Assembly: GCA_034408685.1 (NCBI GenBank)
Contig: JAWXCP010000002.1
Location: forward strand, 3,009-67,008
Direction: 5' to 3'
Source of the DNA: JANXVY01 sp034408685
GTDB lineage: Bacteria; Pseudomonadota; Alphaproteobacteria; Rhizobiales; Hyphomicrobiaceae
DNA length: 64,000 nt
Both the position numbers and the translations under genes were made by a program. The notes below the pieces were generated by a model that did no database searches, was not told the DNA's origin, and saw only the letters and a list, made by a program, of their open reading frames with translations. Shown here one piece after another: positions 54,170-62,613 of this stretch (position 1 is the first letter of the stretch; each line of letters opens with the position of its first letter).

Positions 54170-54670
54170 ATGCTCAAGGCACTCGTTATTGATCCGGTGA
54201 AGTGTACGGGCTGCAAGCAGTGCGAAATGGCGTGCTCGTATGAGAACGAGAACGAGTTCAACGCCTCGAAATCTCGCATCCGCGTGTTTGACTTCCACAC
54301 CGACGCGAAATTCGTCCCCTACACCTGCACGCAGTGCGCCGAGGCGTGGTGCCAGCAAGCGTGCCCCGTCAACGCAATCACGACCGACGCCGCAACTGGC
54401 GTGAAGGTCGTGCACGAAAATATCTGCGTCGGCTGCAAAGTCTGCACGATTGCGTGCCCGTTCGGCACCGTGAACTACAACGCATCGACCGGTAAGGTCA
54501 TCAAATGCGACTTGTGCCAGGGTAATCCGGCGTGTGCCGACGCCTGCCCGACCGGCGCCATCACGTTCCAGGATATCGAGCAGACAGGCTACGACAAGAT
54601 GAAGCTGTGGGCAGCAAAGACCGCACAGGCAGACAAAGCCGGCCCGAACGCACCCGTTGCCAAGCATTGA
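54170..54670 (+). CDS. aorA: AOR iron-sulfur subunit, four [4Fe-4S] ferredoxin
   Basis: 166 residues with sixteen Cys in four sets, CTGCKQCEMAC (12-22), CTQCAEAWCQQAC (53-65), CVGCKVCTIAC (86-96), CDLCQGNPACADAC (113-126), binding four [4Fe-4S] clusters. It is the first gene of the aldehyde oxidoreductase cluster and would carry electrons from the tungsten subunit to the FAD subunit. GGGAGG lies 9 bases before ATG 54170. The symbol is by analogy with the AOR operon of Aromatoleum. Confidence 0.93.
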   Translation: MLKALVIDPVKCTGCKQCEMACSYENENEFNASKSRIRVFDFHTDAKFVPYTCTQCAEAWCQQACPVNAITTDAATGVKVVHENICVGCKVCTIACPFGTVNYNASTGKVIKCDLCQGNPACADACPTGAITFQDIEQTGYDKMKLWAAKTAQADKAGPNAPVAKH

Positions 54671-54817
54671 TCGCCCTGTCGTTACCGCTCGAGGCGGCAG
54701 AGCTGGTCTCTGGCGACCCGACGACCGGCGATGAAATGACGAGACGATAATAAATTTGAAGGCCGTCGGCGCGACCATCATGTCCGCGCAATCCGGCCGA
54801 GCCAATAGGAGACCCCA

Positions 54818-56665
54818 ATGGGTTGGACTGGTAAGATCCTCCGCATCGACCTCACCAAGCGCAAAGTGACGTCTGAGCCGCTGAATAAAGACTGGGCGCA
54901 GAAGTACATTGGCCAGCGCGGCTTAGCGTCGAAGTACCTCGTCGAGGAGGTCGACCCGAAGTGCGACCCGCTCGGGCCAGACAACAAGATTATTTTCGCC
55001 ACCGGGCCGCTGACCGGCACGTCGGCTTCGACCGGCGGTCGTTATTCGGTGATCACCAAGGGCGCATTGACCAACGCTATCGCGTGCTCGAACTCGGGCG
55101 GTTACTGGGGGCCAGAACTCAAGTTTGCCGGTTGGGATATGGTGATCCTGGAGGGCCAAGCGTCGAGCCCGGTCTATATCACGATCTTTGACGACAAGGT
55201 CGAGTTGCACGATGCTGGCGAACTGTGGGGCAAGTCGGTTTGGCACGCCGATGAGTGGCTGAAAACGCGCCATCAGGATCCGATGCTGCACGTCGCTGCC
55301 ATCGGGATCGCTGGTGAAAAGCAAGTGCTCTACGCTGGCATCGTCAACGATCTTCACCGGGCCGCTGGTCGTTCAGGCGTCGGCGCCGTGCTGGGCTCAA
55401 AGAACGTCAAGGCGATCGCGGTTCGTGGCACCGGAGGCGTCAAGGTCCGCGACGGCAAGACGTTCTTGAAGGCTACCAACGATGCCAAGAAGGTCCTCCA
55501 ACAGAACGCGGTCACCGGGCAGGGTCTGCCAACCTATGGCACTCAGGTGCTGATGAACGTGATCAACGAGGCGGGCGCCATGCCAACGCGCAACTCGCGC
55601 GACGTGCAGTTCGAGGGCGCACACGACATCTCGGCAGAAGCCATGGCGACGCCGCGCAAGTCCGACGGCAAGGCCAACCTCGTGACGAACCAAGCCTGCT
55701 TTGGTTGTACGATTGCATGCGGGCGCATCTCGAAGATCGACGAGAACCACTTCACCGTCAAAAACAAGCCTGAATACTGGCACGCCTCGGGCGGCCTTGA
55801 GTACGAGGCGGCATGGGCGCTCGGGTCTAACACAGGCGTAAAGGACCTCGAAGCGCTGACCTACGTCAACTTCATCTGTAACGAGCAGGCGATCGATCCG
55901 ATCTCGTTTGGCGCCACCGTCTCGGCGGCGATGGAGCTTTACGAACTCGGCTTGATCAATAAGGAAACCACAGGCGGTATCGACCTCAAGTTTGGGTCTG
56001 CCGAAGCGCTGGTGGCGTGCGTTGAACTCACCGGTAAAGGCGAAGGTTTCGGTAAGGAATTGGGCCTTGGTTCAGCGCGTCTGACGGCTAAGTACGGCCG
56101 TCCCGATTTGTCGATGACGGTCAAGGGCCAGGAATTCCCGGCCTACGACGCGCGCGGCATCCAGGGCATGGGGTTAACCTATGCAACGTCGAACCGCGGT
56201 GCCTGCCATCTGCGCTCCTACACCGTGTCGTCGGAAATTCTCGGCATCCCCGAGAAGACCGATCCATTGACGACCAAGGGCAAACCGGCCCTCGTCATGG
56301 CCTTCCAGGATGCGACGGCGGCCGTCGATAGCGCTGGAATTTGCGTGTTCACGACGTTTGCCTGGACGTTGAACGACATCGCGCCGCAGCTCGACGCGGC
56401 CATCGAAGGCGGCTGGAATCCTGACAAGATGATGGAAGCTGGCGCGCGCATTTGGAACATGGAACGCATGTTCAACTTGCGCGCTGGCTTCACCGCCAAG
56501 GACGACATGCTGCCGCCGCGCCTCCTCAACGAAGCGGCGCAAAGCGGGCCAGCCAAGGGGCTGGTCAACGGCTTGAAGGAAATGCTGCCGGAATACTATC
56601 AGCTGCGCGGTTGGACGGCCGAAGGCGTGCCAACCAACGAGACGGTCGCAAAGATGGCATTCTGA
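54818..56665 (+). CDS. aorB: Aldehyde:ferredoxin oxidoreductase-type tungsten enzyme
   Basis: 615 residues, AOR family. Starts MGWTGKILRIDLTKRK. The [4Fe-4S] ligands CFGCTIAC (C294, C297, C301) and C509 in DSAGICVF are at the normal places. W-pterin loops around GHTSASTGGRY-like GTSASTGGRYSVITKGALT and GRSGVGAVLGSKN are seen. Oxidises aldehydes to acids. It sits 147 bases after the Fe-S subunit. Broad-specificity AORs of this five-gene type also reduce NAD. The substrate in this organism is unknown. Confidence 0.95.
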   Translation: MGWTGKILRIDLTKRKVTSEPLNKDWAQKYIGQRGLASKYLVEEVDPKCDPLGPDNKIIFATGPLTGTSASTGGRYSVITKGALTNAIACSNSGGYWGPELKFAGWDMVILEGQASSPVYITIFDDKVELHDAGELWGKSVWHADEWLKTRHQDPMLHVAAIGIAGEKQVLYAGIVNDLHRAAGRSGVGAVLGSKNVKAIAVRGTGGVKVRDGKTFLKATNDAKKVLQQNAVTGQGLPTYGTQVLMNVINEAGAMPTRNSRDVQFEGAHDISAEAMATPRKSDGKANLVTNQACFGCTIACGRISKIDENHFTVKNKPEYWHASGGLEYEAAWALGSNTGVKDLEALTYVNFICNEQAIDPISFGATVSAAMELYELGLINKETTGGIDLKFGSAEALVACVELTGKGEGFGKELGLGSARLTAKYGRPDLSMTVKGQEFPAYDARGIQGMGLTYATSNRGACHLRSYTVSSEILGIPEKTDPLTTKGKPALVMAFQDATAAVDSAGICVFTTFAWTLNDIAPQLDAAIEGGWNPDKMMEAGARIWNMERMFNLRAGFTAKDDMLPPRLLNEAAQSGPAKGLVNGLKEMLPEYYQLRGWTAEGVPTNETVAKMAF

Positions 56666-56696
56666 GTAAGACGCTTGCCCGTGGGTCGAGCGTCTC

Positions 56697-56810
56697 GCGA
56701 ATGGGGAGTAGCGAATGGCAATTTGGGGCAACTCGTCTCGTTTTGCTGCTCGCACTTTGGGTTGGTCTGACGAAGCTCACCATTTGCTACTCGCTATTCG
56801 CTATTCGCCC
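56697..56810. repeat. Imperfect inverted repeat of GCGAATRG/CTATTCGC units
   Basis: Left arm 56697-56721 (GCGAATGGGGAGTAGCGAATGG) and right arm 56780-56810 with tandem CTATTCGCTATTCGC are roughly complementary. Such CGAATAGCGAATGG-type repeats are common between genes in rhizobia. It lies between aorB and the FAD subunit, so may form a hairpin in the operon mRNA. Confidence 0.6.
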
Positions 56811-56830
56811 TTCTTTCGTGCGGAGCACAT

Positions 56831-58144
56831 ATGAACTACGTCATCCTGGGTGCCGGACCGGCCGGTGTCACGGCAGCCGAGACCATCCGCAGCATCGACC
56901 GCAAAAGTGGCATCACGCTGGTCGGTGGCGAGCCAGAGCCGCCCTATTCACGCATGGCCATCCCGTATCTGTTGCACGGGGCGGTCGGCGAGCACGGAAC
57001 GTATCTCCGCCAGGATGACGCGCATTACACCAAGCTCAACATCACCTACGTCACGGGCAAAGCTGGTGGCGTCGATACGCGTCAAAAGCGGGTGTTCCTG
57101 TCTGGCGGCGACGCATTGCCCTATGACAAACTGTTGATTGCGACGGGGGCGTCTCCGCTTATCCCACGCGTGCCCGGTGCAAACCTGCCCGGCGTGCATT
57201 GTTGCTGGACGCTGCCGGACGCCCGCGAAATTCTGAAGCTTGCCGATAAAGGCTCGCCCGTCGTGCTGGTCGGAGCCGGCTTCATCGGCTCGATCGTGCT
57301 CGAAGCACTGCACCAGCGCGGCTGTGCGATCACGCTTGTCGAAATCGCACCGCGCATGGTCGCTCGCATGATGGATGAGACGGCCGGCGGCATGCTCGGA
57401 CGCTGGAGCCGTGCCAAAGGCATCGATGTCCGCACCAGCATCAAGGTCGAGCGCATCGACCAGCTTAGCGCCCCGCTTGCGAACGGGGCAACGCTTGAGG
57501 TTGGTCTGTCCGATGGCGCGAAGGTGCCAGCCAAACTGGTCGTGCTGGCGGCTGGCGTCCGCTCAAACGTCGGCTTTCTGGTTGGCTCCGGTATCGAGGT
57601 CGGACAGGGCATCCGCGTCGACGACACGCTGCAAACCTCGGTCGCCGACGTCTACGCTGCGGGCGACTGCTGCCAGGGCATCGACATCTCGACCGGCAAA
57701 CCTGACATGCTGGCCATTCAACCCGTCGCTGTGGAGCACGGCCGCATTGCCGGGCAGAACATGGCCGGGCGGCGTACCCCGCACCGCGGCTCGCTCAACA
57801 TGAACGTGCTCGATACCATGGGGTTGATCTCGTCATCGTTCGGCCTGTGGCAGGGCTCGCCACAAGGGGAGACCGCAAAGTTGATCGACGAGGACAACTT
57901 CAAATACCTGAAGCTCGAATTCCTCGGCAGCAAGCTGATCGGTGCACAATGTGTCGGCATGACGGATCATGTCGGCATGTTGCGCGGCCTGATCCAGACC
58001 GAGCTCGACCTCGGCGTGTGGAAGACGCGCCTGATGGAAACGCCCGAGCGGCTGCGTGAAGCCTACGTTGATCTGACGCAGAACGGCTCGTCGATGGGCG
58101 CCCAACGGCAACGGGTCAAGGCGCCGATCGTCAAGGCCGCGTGA
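56831..58144 (+). CDS. aorC: AOR FAD/NAD(P) oxidoreductase subunit
   Basis: 437 residues, pyridine nucleotide-disulfide oxidoreductase type. FAD motif MNYVILGAGPAGVTAAE, ATGASPLIPRVPG, NAD motif VVLVGAGFIGSIVLEAL, and the second FAD motif VADVYAAGDCCQG. It would connect AOR to NAD(P). 165 bases after aorB with an inverted repeat between; start ATG 56831. The C-terminal 100 residues include QAQGERAKL-like dimer parts. Confidence 0.92.
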   Translation: MNYVILGAGPAGVTAAETIRSIDRKSGITLVGGEPEPPYSRMAIPYLLHGAVGEHGTYLRQDDAHYTKLNITYVTGKAGGVDTRQKRVFLSGGDALPYDKLLIATGASPLIPRVPGANLPGVHCCWTLPDAREILKLADKGSPVVLVGAGFIGSIVLEALHQRGCAITLVEIAPRMVARMMDETAGGMLGRWSRAKGIDVRTSIKVERIDQLSAPLANGATLEVGLSDGAKVPAKLVVLAAGVRSNVGFLVGSGIEVGQGIRVDDTLQTSVADVYAAGDCCQGIDISTGKPDMLAIQPVAVEHGRIAGQNMAGRRTPHRGSLNMNVLDTMGLISSSFGLWQGSPQGETAKLIDEDNFKYLKLEFLGSKLIGAQCVGMTDHVGMLRGLIQTELDLGVWKTRLMETPERLREAYVDLTQNGSSMGAQRQRVKAPIVKAA

Positions 58145-58176
58145 GGTATGAGGAAGGCTGTTTGAGTATTGCGCCC

Positions 58177-58428
58177 ATGCAGGTCACGCTGAAACTCTTC
58201 GCCTCGCTCGGTGTTCATTTGCCAGCGGGTGCCGAACGCAACCAAGCCGACGTTGCCGTCGCCGATGGCACCACGGTGTGGGGTTTGCTCGATGCCCACA
58301 ACGTCCCGCGCGGCTCGTGCCATCTGGTCCTGCTCAACGGCCATTTCCAAGCCCCGGCCGTGCGCGATACCACTGTGCTACAGCCCGGCGACGCGGTCGC
58401 TGTCTGGCCGCCGGTGGCTGGCGGCTGA
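58177..58428 (+). CDS. aorD: MoaD/ThiS-like sulfur carrier of the AOR operon
   Basis: 83 residues, ubiquitin-like fold: MQVTLKLFASLGVHLPAGAE, with LQPGDAVAVWPPVAGG ending in Gly-Gly, the adenylated tail. Used in tungsten/molybdenum pterin synthesis. ATG 58177; a GTG at 58141 and a TTG at 58162 with a better AGGAAGG site are alternatives. 33 bases after the FAD gene. Confidence 0.9.
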   Translation: MQVTLKLFASLGVHLPAGAERNQADVAVADGTTVWGLLDAHNVPRGSCHLVLLNGHFQAPAVRDTTVLQPGDAVAVWPPVAGG

Positions 58429-58745
58429 TGAGCGATAATCCTTCATCGCCGCATCCCCCCGTTACGGACCGCGTCGACAAACTCATGTCGCTGACACCGC
58501 TCGAATTCTCGGCTTCGTGCAGCCGATTGCTGGGCAGAGACATCCCAGCCGGAGCCTCTGCCATAGCCGAGTTACCGGGCGGGCAGGCGATTTTGACCTG
58601 CCAGCCTGCGGCTGGCGTCACGCTTGGTGGATTGTTGGCCTTGCCACGGGCGAAAGTGTCAATCGTCTTCCACGGCGTCGCGCCTGACGACCGCGCTGCA
58701 TTTCTGAAGCGGTTCGAGCTGGCTTTCCAGCGCGGCGGCGGGTGA
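58428..58745 (+). CDS. Hypothetical protein of the AOR operon
   Basis: 105 residues. Overlaps the sulfur carrier by one base (TGATG), so it is coupled to the operon. The sequence has LTPLEFSASCSRLLGRDIPAGAS, then GLLALPRAKVSIVFHGVAPDDRAAFLKRFELAF; no family recognised. It does not look like the MoeA- or ThiF-type gene that sometimes ends AOR clusters. Could help insert the cofactor or fold AorB. No signal or membrane segment. Terminates before an unrelated DUF2076 gene. Confidence 0.65.
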   Translation: MSDNPSSPHPPVTDRVDKLMSLTPLEFSASCSRLLGRDIPAGASAIAELPGGQAILTCQPAAGVTLGGLLALPRAKVSIVFHGVAPDDRAAFLKRFELAFQRGGG

Positions 58746-58839
58746 CGGGATAAGCGCCCCTGTGACCCACCCCTTGTCAGCGGTGGGAGTGGCACCCCAT
58801 ATCTTGCCCACGACGGTTTTAGCCAACGGAGGTACGACC

Positions 58840-59676
58840 ATGACGCCCGATGAACGCCAGATGATCGAAGATTTGTTCCAGCGTCTCGCCGAGAACGGTG
58901 CTGGCCTCGACAAGGACATGCAGGCCGACCGGCTGATCAACGACTTGATGCGGCGCAATCCCGACGCCGCCTACATGCTGGCCCAGACGACCCTCGTGTT
59001 CGAACACCAGATGGCCGAGCAGAACAACCGCATCGCCGAACTCGAAGATCAGGTCGCGGCTCTTTCGGGTCGTGGCCAGACATCTTCGGGCGGCGGCAGC
59101 TTCCTTGGCGGCCGAGTTGGCCAGAGGGTAGGGTCAGTCCCCGCAGCAGGCGGCATGGCAGGGGCAGCGTCGTCGTCAGAAGCTTCGCCCTGGGGCGCTT
59201 CTCCAGGGGCGGCCGGTACCGGCAATGCTGGCATGGGCGGCTCGCGGATCGGAAGCGCGCGCGGCCAGTCCGACGGCTTCAACGGACGCTCTCAAGATGC
59301 GGGGATGGGCCAACGCGGCGCGCCGATGGGTTCACGCGAGGCGCAAACAGGTCCGCGAGGCACATTCGGTGGCGGCCAATCGCCAATGCCACCTCCTGGC
59401 CAGCAGCCAGCCCAGGGCGGCGGCTTCCTCCGCTCGGCGCTGGCAACGGCAGCGGGCGTTGCTGGCGGTATGATGCTAGCCAACAGCCTTGGCGGGTTGT
59501 TTGGCGGTAACGAGGCGCAGGCGGCGGAGGCCGGCTCAGCCAGCGCAGCTGACAACGCCTACCAGGACGGGCAACAGGACGCGGAAATTGCCGCTAACGA
59601 TGCCCAGGACATGGAGCAAGACGCGTCGTTTGATACGGGCGGCGATTTTGGCGGTTTCGACAGCTTCGAAACTTGA
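58840..59676 (+). CDS. DUF2076 family protein
   Basis: 278 residues. N-terminal helical DUF2076 domain (MTPDERQMIEDLFQRLAE onward to ALSGRGQ); then a Gly/Ser/Pro-rich linker with GMGQRGAPMGSREAQTGPRG; then a hydrophobic helix (FLRSALATAAGVAGGMMLANSLGGLFGG) and an acidic end (DFGGFDSFE). Seen widely in alphaproteobacteria; periplasmic ligand-binding protein by weak inference. ATG 58840 has ACGGAGG upstream. 94 bases after the AOR hypothetical gene. Confidence 0.88.
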   Translation: MTPDERQMIEDLFQRLAENGAGLDKDMQADRLINDLMRRNPDAAYMLAQTTLVFEHQMAEQNNRIAELEDQVAALSGRGQTSSGGGSFLGGRVGQRVGSVPAAGGMAGAASSSEASPWGASPGAAGTGNAGMGGSRIGSARGQSDGFNGRSQDAGMGQRGAPMGSREAQTGPRGTFGGGQSPMPPPGQQPAQGGGFLRSALATAAGVAGGMMLANSLGGLFGGNEAQAAEAGSASAADNAYQDGQQDAEIAANDAQDMEQDASFDTGGDFGGFDSFET

Positions 59677-59702
59677 CGCTCGACGTCATTTTCGCGTTCC
59701 AC

Positions 59703-59737
59703 GCGCCGGAGAGCCGATGGCTTTCCGGCGCTTTTTT
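59703..59737 (+). terminator. Intrinsic terminator after the DUF2076 gene
   Basis: GCGCCGGA (59703-59710) pairs with TCCGGCGC (59724-59731) with an inner AGCC/GGCT stem, then TTTTTT. 27 bases after the DUF2076 stop. Confidence 0.92.
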
Positions 59738-59834
59738 GTGACGGGTCTACATCCATCGCGTCAGGCCGCGTCATCAACGAGCGTTCTGCGGCGCGCCAAG
59801 GTCGGCTAGAGCCACGGCGGGAGTTGATCGCCCA

Positions 59835-59899
59835 CTAGAGCATCATCCGACCGGACGGAATCGCAATCGCGATTCACCGGTCGGATAAAGATGCTCTAG
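59835..59899. repeat. Large palindrome 1 upstream of surE
   Basis: CTAGAGCAT (59835-59843) and ATGCTCTAG (59891-59899) form the outer stem; inside, ATCCGACCG and CGGTCGGAT pair, and ATCGCAATCGCGAT at the tip forms a further small stem. Such CTAGAGCAT...ATGCTCTAG elements are common in Methylobacterium and rhizobial genomes. Confidence 0.85.
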
Positions 59900-59911
59900 A
59901 AACTCTAATTT

Positions 59912-59972
59912 AGAGCAGTTTCATCCGATCAGTCGATCGCTTGGGCGATCGCGTCTGATCGGATACTGCTCT
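59912..59972. repeat. Large palindrome 2, touching the surE ribosome site
   Basis: AGAGCAGT (59912-59919) pairs with ACTGCTCT (59965-59972); inside, ATCCGATCAG/CTGATCGGAT and CGATCGC/GCGATCG pair around TTGG. It ends two bases before the GGAG site (59974-59977) of surE, so it may limit or protect translation of surE. Confidence 0.85.
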
Positions 59973-59984
59973 TGGAGCACCCGC

Positions 59985-60752
59985 ATGCGTATTCTCGTGA
60001 CCAATGACGATGGCATCAGCGCCGAGGGCATTGGAGTGCTGGCCGATATCGCGCGGACCTTGTCAGATGACGTCTGGGTCGTGGCGCCGGAAACCAACCA
60101 GAGCGGGACGTCGCATAGCCTGACGCTGCACACCCCATTGCGAATACGCGAGATCGACGCGCGCACCTTCGCGGTCGCTGGCACGCCGACGGATTGCGTG
60201 ATCATGGCCGTGCGCCACCTGCTCAAGGATGGCCGGCCAGCCTTGATTCTATCGGGCGTAAACGATGGCTCGAACGTGGCCGAGGACGTGACCTATTCGG
60301 GCACGGTCGCTGGCGCCATGGAGGGCACAATCCTTGGCATTCCCTCGATTGCCCTGTCGTTGATGACGCGCGGACTGACGCCAGACCGCGTGGTCCATTG
60401 GGATACGCCGCGAACCCATGCGCCGGGTCTGATCAAGCGGCTGTTGGCCACCGGGTGGCCGACTGGCACATTGCTCAACGTCAACTTTCCAGCGGTTGCC
60501 CCCGATGGGGTGACGGGCATCCAGGTGACGCGGCAAGGCATCCGCGACCAGGATAGCCTGACGGTCGACGAACGCGCAGATCCTTGGGGCAAGCCCTACT
60601 ACTGGTTCGGCTTCCGGTTCCGGCCATCGACGCTCGTCGAAGGCACGGACCTGTCGGCGATGGCCGCAAACGCGATTTCCGTGACGCCGCTGTCGCTCGA
60701 TTTGACCAACGATGCCGTCGCCTTGAGATTGGCGCAGACGTTGGATGGTTGA
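59985..60752 (+). CDS. surE: 5'/3'-nucleotidase SurE
   Basis: 255 residues. MRILVTNDDGISAEGIGVLAD carries the metal-binding NDD, then NQSGTSHSLT, SGVNDGSNVAEDVTYSGTVAGAMEG, the classical SurE set. Removes phosphate from nucleoside monophosphates and acts in stress survival. ATG 59985, GGAG 7 bases before it. In many bacteria it precedes pcm and a nlpD-like gene; here pcm is absent and the nlpD-like gene follows after a 287-base gap. Confidence 0.96.
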   Translation: MRILVTNDDGISAEGIGVLADIARTLSDDVWVVAPETNQSGTSHSLTLHTPLRIREIDARTFAVAGTPTDCVIMAVRHLLKDGRPALILSGVNDGSNVAEDVTYSGTVAGAMEGTILGIPSIALSLMTRGLTPDRVVHWDTPRTHAPGLIKRLLATGWPTGTLLNVNFPAVAPDGVTGIQVTRQGIRDQDSLTVDERADPWGKPYYWFGFRFRPSTLVEGTDLSAMAANAISVTPLSLDLTNDAVALRLAQTLDG

Positions 60753-61039
60753 ACCGCGACTTTGAACCTGGAATTCCCCGGGCTCGCATAGCCGTCTGGC
60801 GAAACTCCGTTTCCCTCACAATATTGTGGCCCGCCGCATGGCCGCCGCGATTGGGTCGCCCCGCCGTCGGAATCGGCCCGTACGCGTCGAACTCTGGACC
60901 GATCGCGACCGTCCCTCACGATGTGGCAGCGTTTGCCTCGAACTGGCGGCAGGCAGCCGGTCCCTGGCAAGCCTGCAGCGGGGGTTAACCATCTGTTAAC
61001 CGATTAACGGTTAAGGGATCGGGTGGAATGAGGTTGGTC

Positions 61040-62575
61040 ATGCGTAAAGGTGGTCTCGATATGGGGCAGCATCGCCTCTGCAACAGGATGGTGATCCTGG
61101 CTTGCACGGCCGTGATGGCCGGCTGTAGTGCTGACGTCAGCCGCCTCGACAGCAATCCCAGCTTTTCGCTGAACGATCCGCCGGGCTCGTCAAGTCTCAT
61201 ACGTCCGTCCGCGTCGCTCAACCGGTCGGCCGTCGGCGCCGCCAACGTCGACACGTCCAAAAATACGCCAACGCGCGCGCCCGATCGCGGCGTTGAGATG
61301 GCGGCTCTTTCGCCTCCAGCGGCATCACCTGCGCCGTATGCGCCGCCGCCCGCCGATCCGTCCCCTGGGCGCTATGCGCCATCGGCTGCGGCCGCCAACG
61401 CCCTTTCGGCAACGGCGCGACGGGCAAACGCCGCGCCTGCTCCTGCTCCTGTCGCAACGACGGAAAAGGGCGACGCCGTCAACGTAAAGCCGGGCGATAC
61501 GCTGACAGCGATCGCAAGGCAGCATAACGTGCTGGTTTCCGAGCTGATGCGGGTCAACAATCTGAACAGTTCGGCCCTCAAGCCAGGGCAGACGCTTTAC
61601 CTGCCAAAGACAGTGCGTAAGCCAATCCTTCGTCCAGACGCGGTTGCCGCATCGGCGCCAGCCATCGGTTCAGCGCGGGTTAGGCAAGCGCCGCTCGCCG
61701 CGGAAGTGGCGGCCAACTATACGAACAATCACACCGTCCAGAAGGGCGACAGTTTGTATGCGCTGGCCATCAAGATGAAAGTGCCGATGGCCGAATTGCA
61801 GCAGGTTAATGGCATTACCGATGTGCGCAAGGTCAAGCCGGGTACGGTACTAAAAGTACCAGGGGCAGCCGTTGCTGCGGCACCTAGCGGCATGGCAAGC
61901 GCGCCAGTGGTGGCAGGATCCGGGACGTCAACATCTGTGCCGTCAGAATCGGGGGCTGCGGTCGTTGCGAAAGTTCCGGCCGCTGTCGTTCAAGCCGATG
62001 CAGCAACTGTGAATGGTGGCGTCAATGTCGGCGCTGGGCCGATGGTGGCCCCGGCGCGGCCAACGCTGATCAATGGCGAAAAGCAAATCGCCGCTTTGGA
62101 CCCAAAGCCCGGCACGATGCCGACGCCTATAGTGAGCGGCGGCGTCAACGCCAACGACGCGAGCCCGACGGCATCGCCAGCATCGCTCGCGGGCGATACT
62201 CGGCTACGCTGGCCGGTTCGCGGACGGATCGTTGCCGGGTTCGGAGCCCGTCCGGACGGCACTCACAACGACGGTCTCAACCTTCAGGTCCCGCACGGGA
62301 CCGAAGTCCACGCCGCTGAGGCCGGTGCGGTCGCCTACGCTGGCTCCGAGCTCAAGGGCTATGGCAACCTCGTTTTGATCCGACACGACAATGGTTGGAT
62401 CACGGCCTATGCCCATAATTCGGAAATCCTCGTGAAACGCGGTGATCGCGTCAAGCGCGGGCAGGTCGTCGCCAAATCCGGCAAGACCGGTTCGGTCGAC
62501 CAGCCGCAGGTCCATTTCGAACTGCGGCAGGGATCGAAGCCCGTTGATCCGACGCCTCACATGGAAAAGATGTAA
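61040..62575 (+). CDS. LytM/NlpD-like cell-wall factor, probably not catalytic
   Basis: 511 residues. N-terminal lipobox AVMAGC; two LysM domains, VNVKPGDTLTAIARQHNV and HTVQKGDSLYALAIKMKV, each ending in LxPx; C-terminal M23 domain WPVRGRIVAGFGARPDGTHNDGLNLQVPHG and a late QPQVHFELRQG. In active M23 enzymes the site is H-x3-D...HxH; here the Asp is Asn (GLNL) and HxH is QVH, so it probably activates amidases like NlpD/DipM. ATG 61040 has GAGG 6 bases before; ATG 61028 is an alternative. Follows surE as in the classical order. Confidence 0.9.
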   Translation: MRKGGLDMGQHRLCNRMVILACTAVMAGCSADVSRLDSNPSFSLNDPPGSSSLIRPSASLNRSAVGAANVDTSKNTPTRAPDRGVEMAALSPPAASPAPYAPPPADPSPGRYAPSAAAANALSATARRANAAPAPAPVATTEKGDAVNVKPGDTLTAIARQHNVLVSELMRVNNLNSSALKPGQTLYLPKTVRKPILRPDAVAASAPAIGSARVRQAPLAAEVAANYTNNHTVQKGDSLYALAIKMKVPMAELQQVNGITDVRKVKPGTVLKVPGAAVAAAPSGMASAPVVAGSGTSTSVPSESGAAVVAKVPAAVVQADAATVNGGVNVGAGPMVAPARPTLINGEKQIAALDPKPGTMPTPIVSGGVNANDASPTASPASLAGDTRLRWPVRGRIVAGFGARPDGTHNDGLNLQVPHGTEVHAAEAGAVAYAGSELKGYGNLVLIRHDNGWITAYAHNSEILVKRGDRVKRGQVVAKSGKTGSVDQPQVHFELRQGSKPVDPTPHMEKM

Positions 62576-62613
62576 CGCGTTCGTTGGCGCGAGAGCGCGA
62601 TAGCGCCGTCGAA

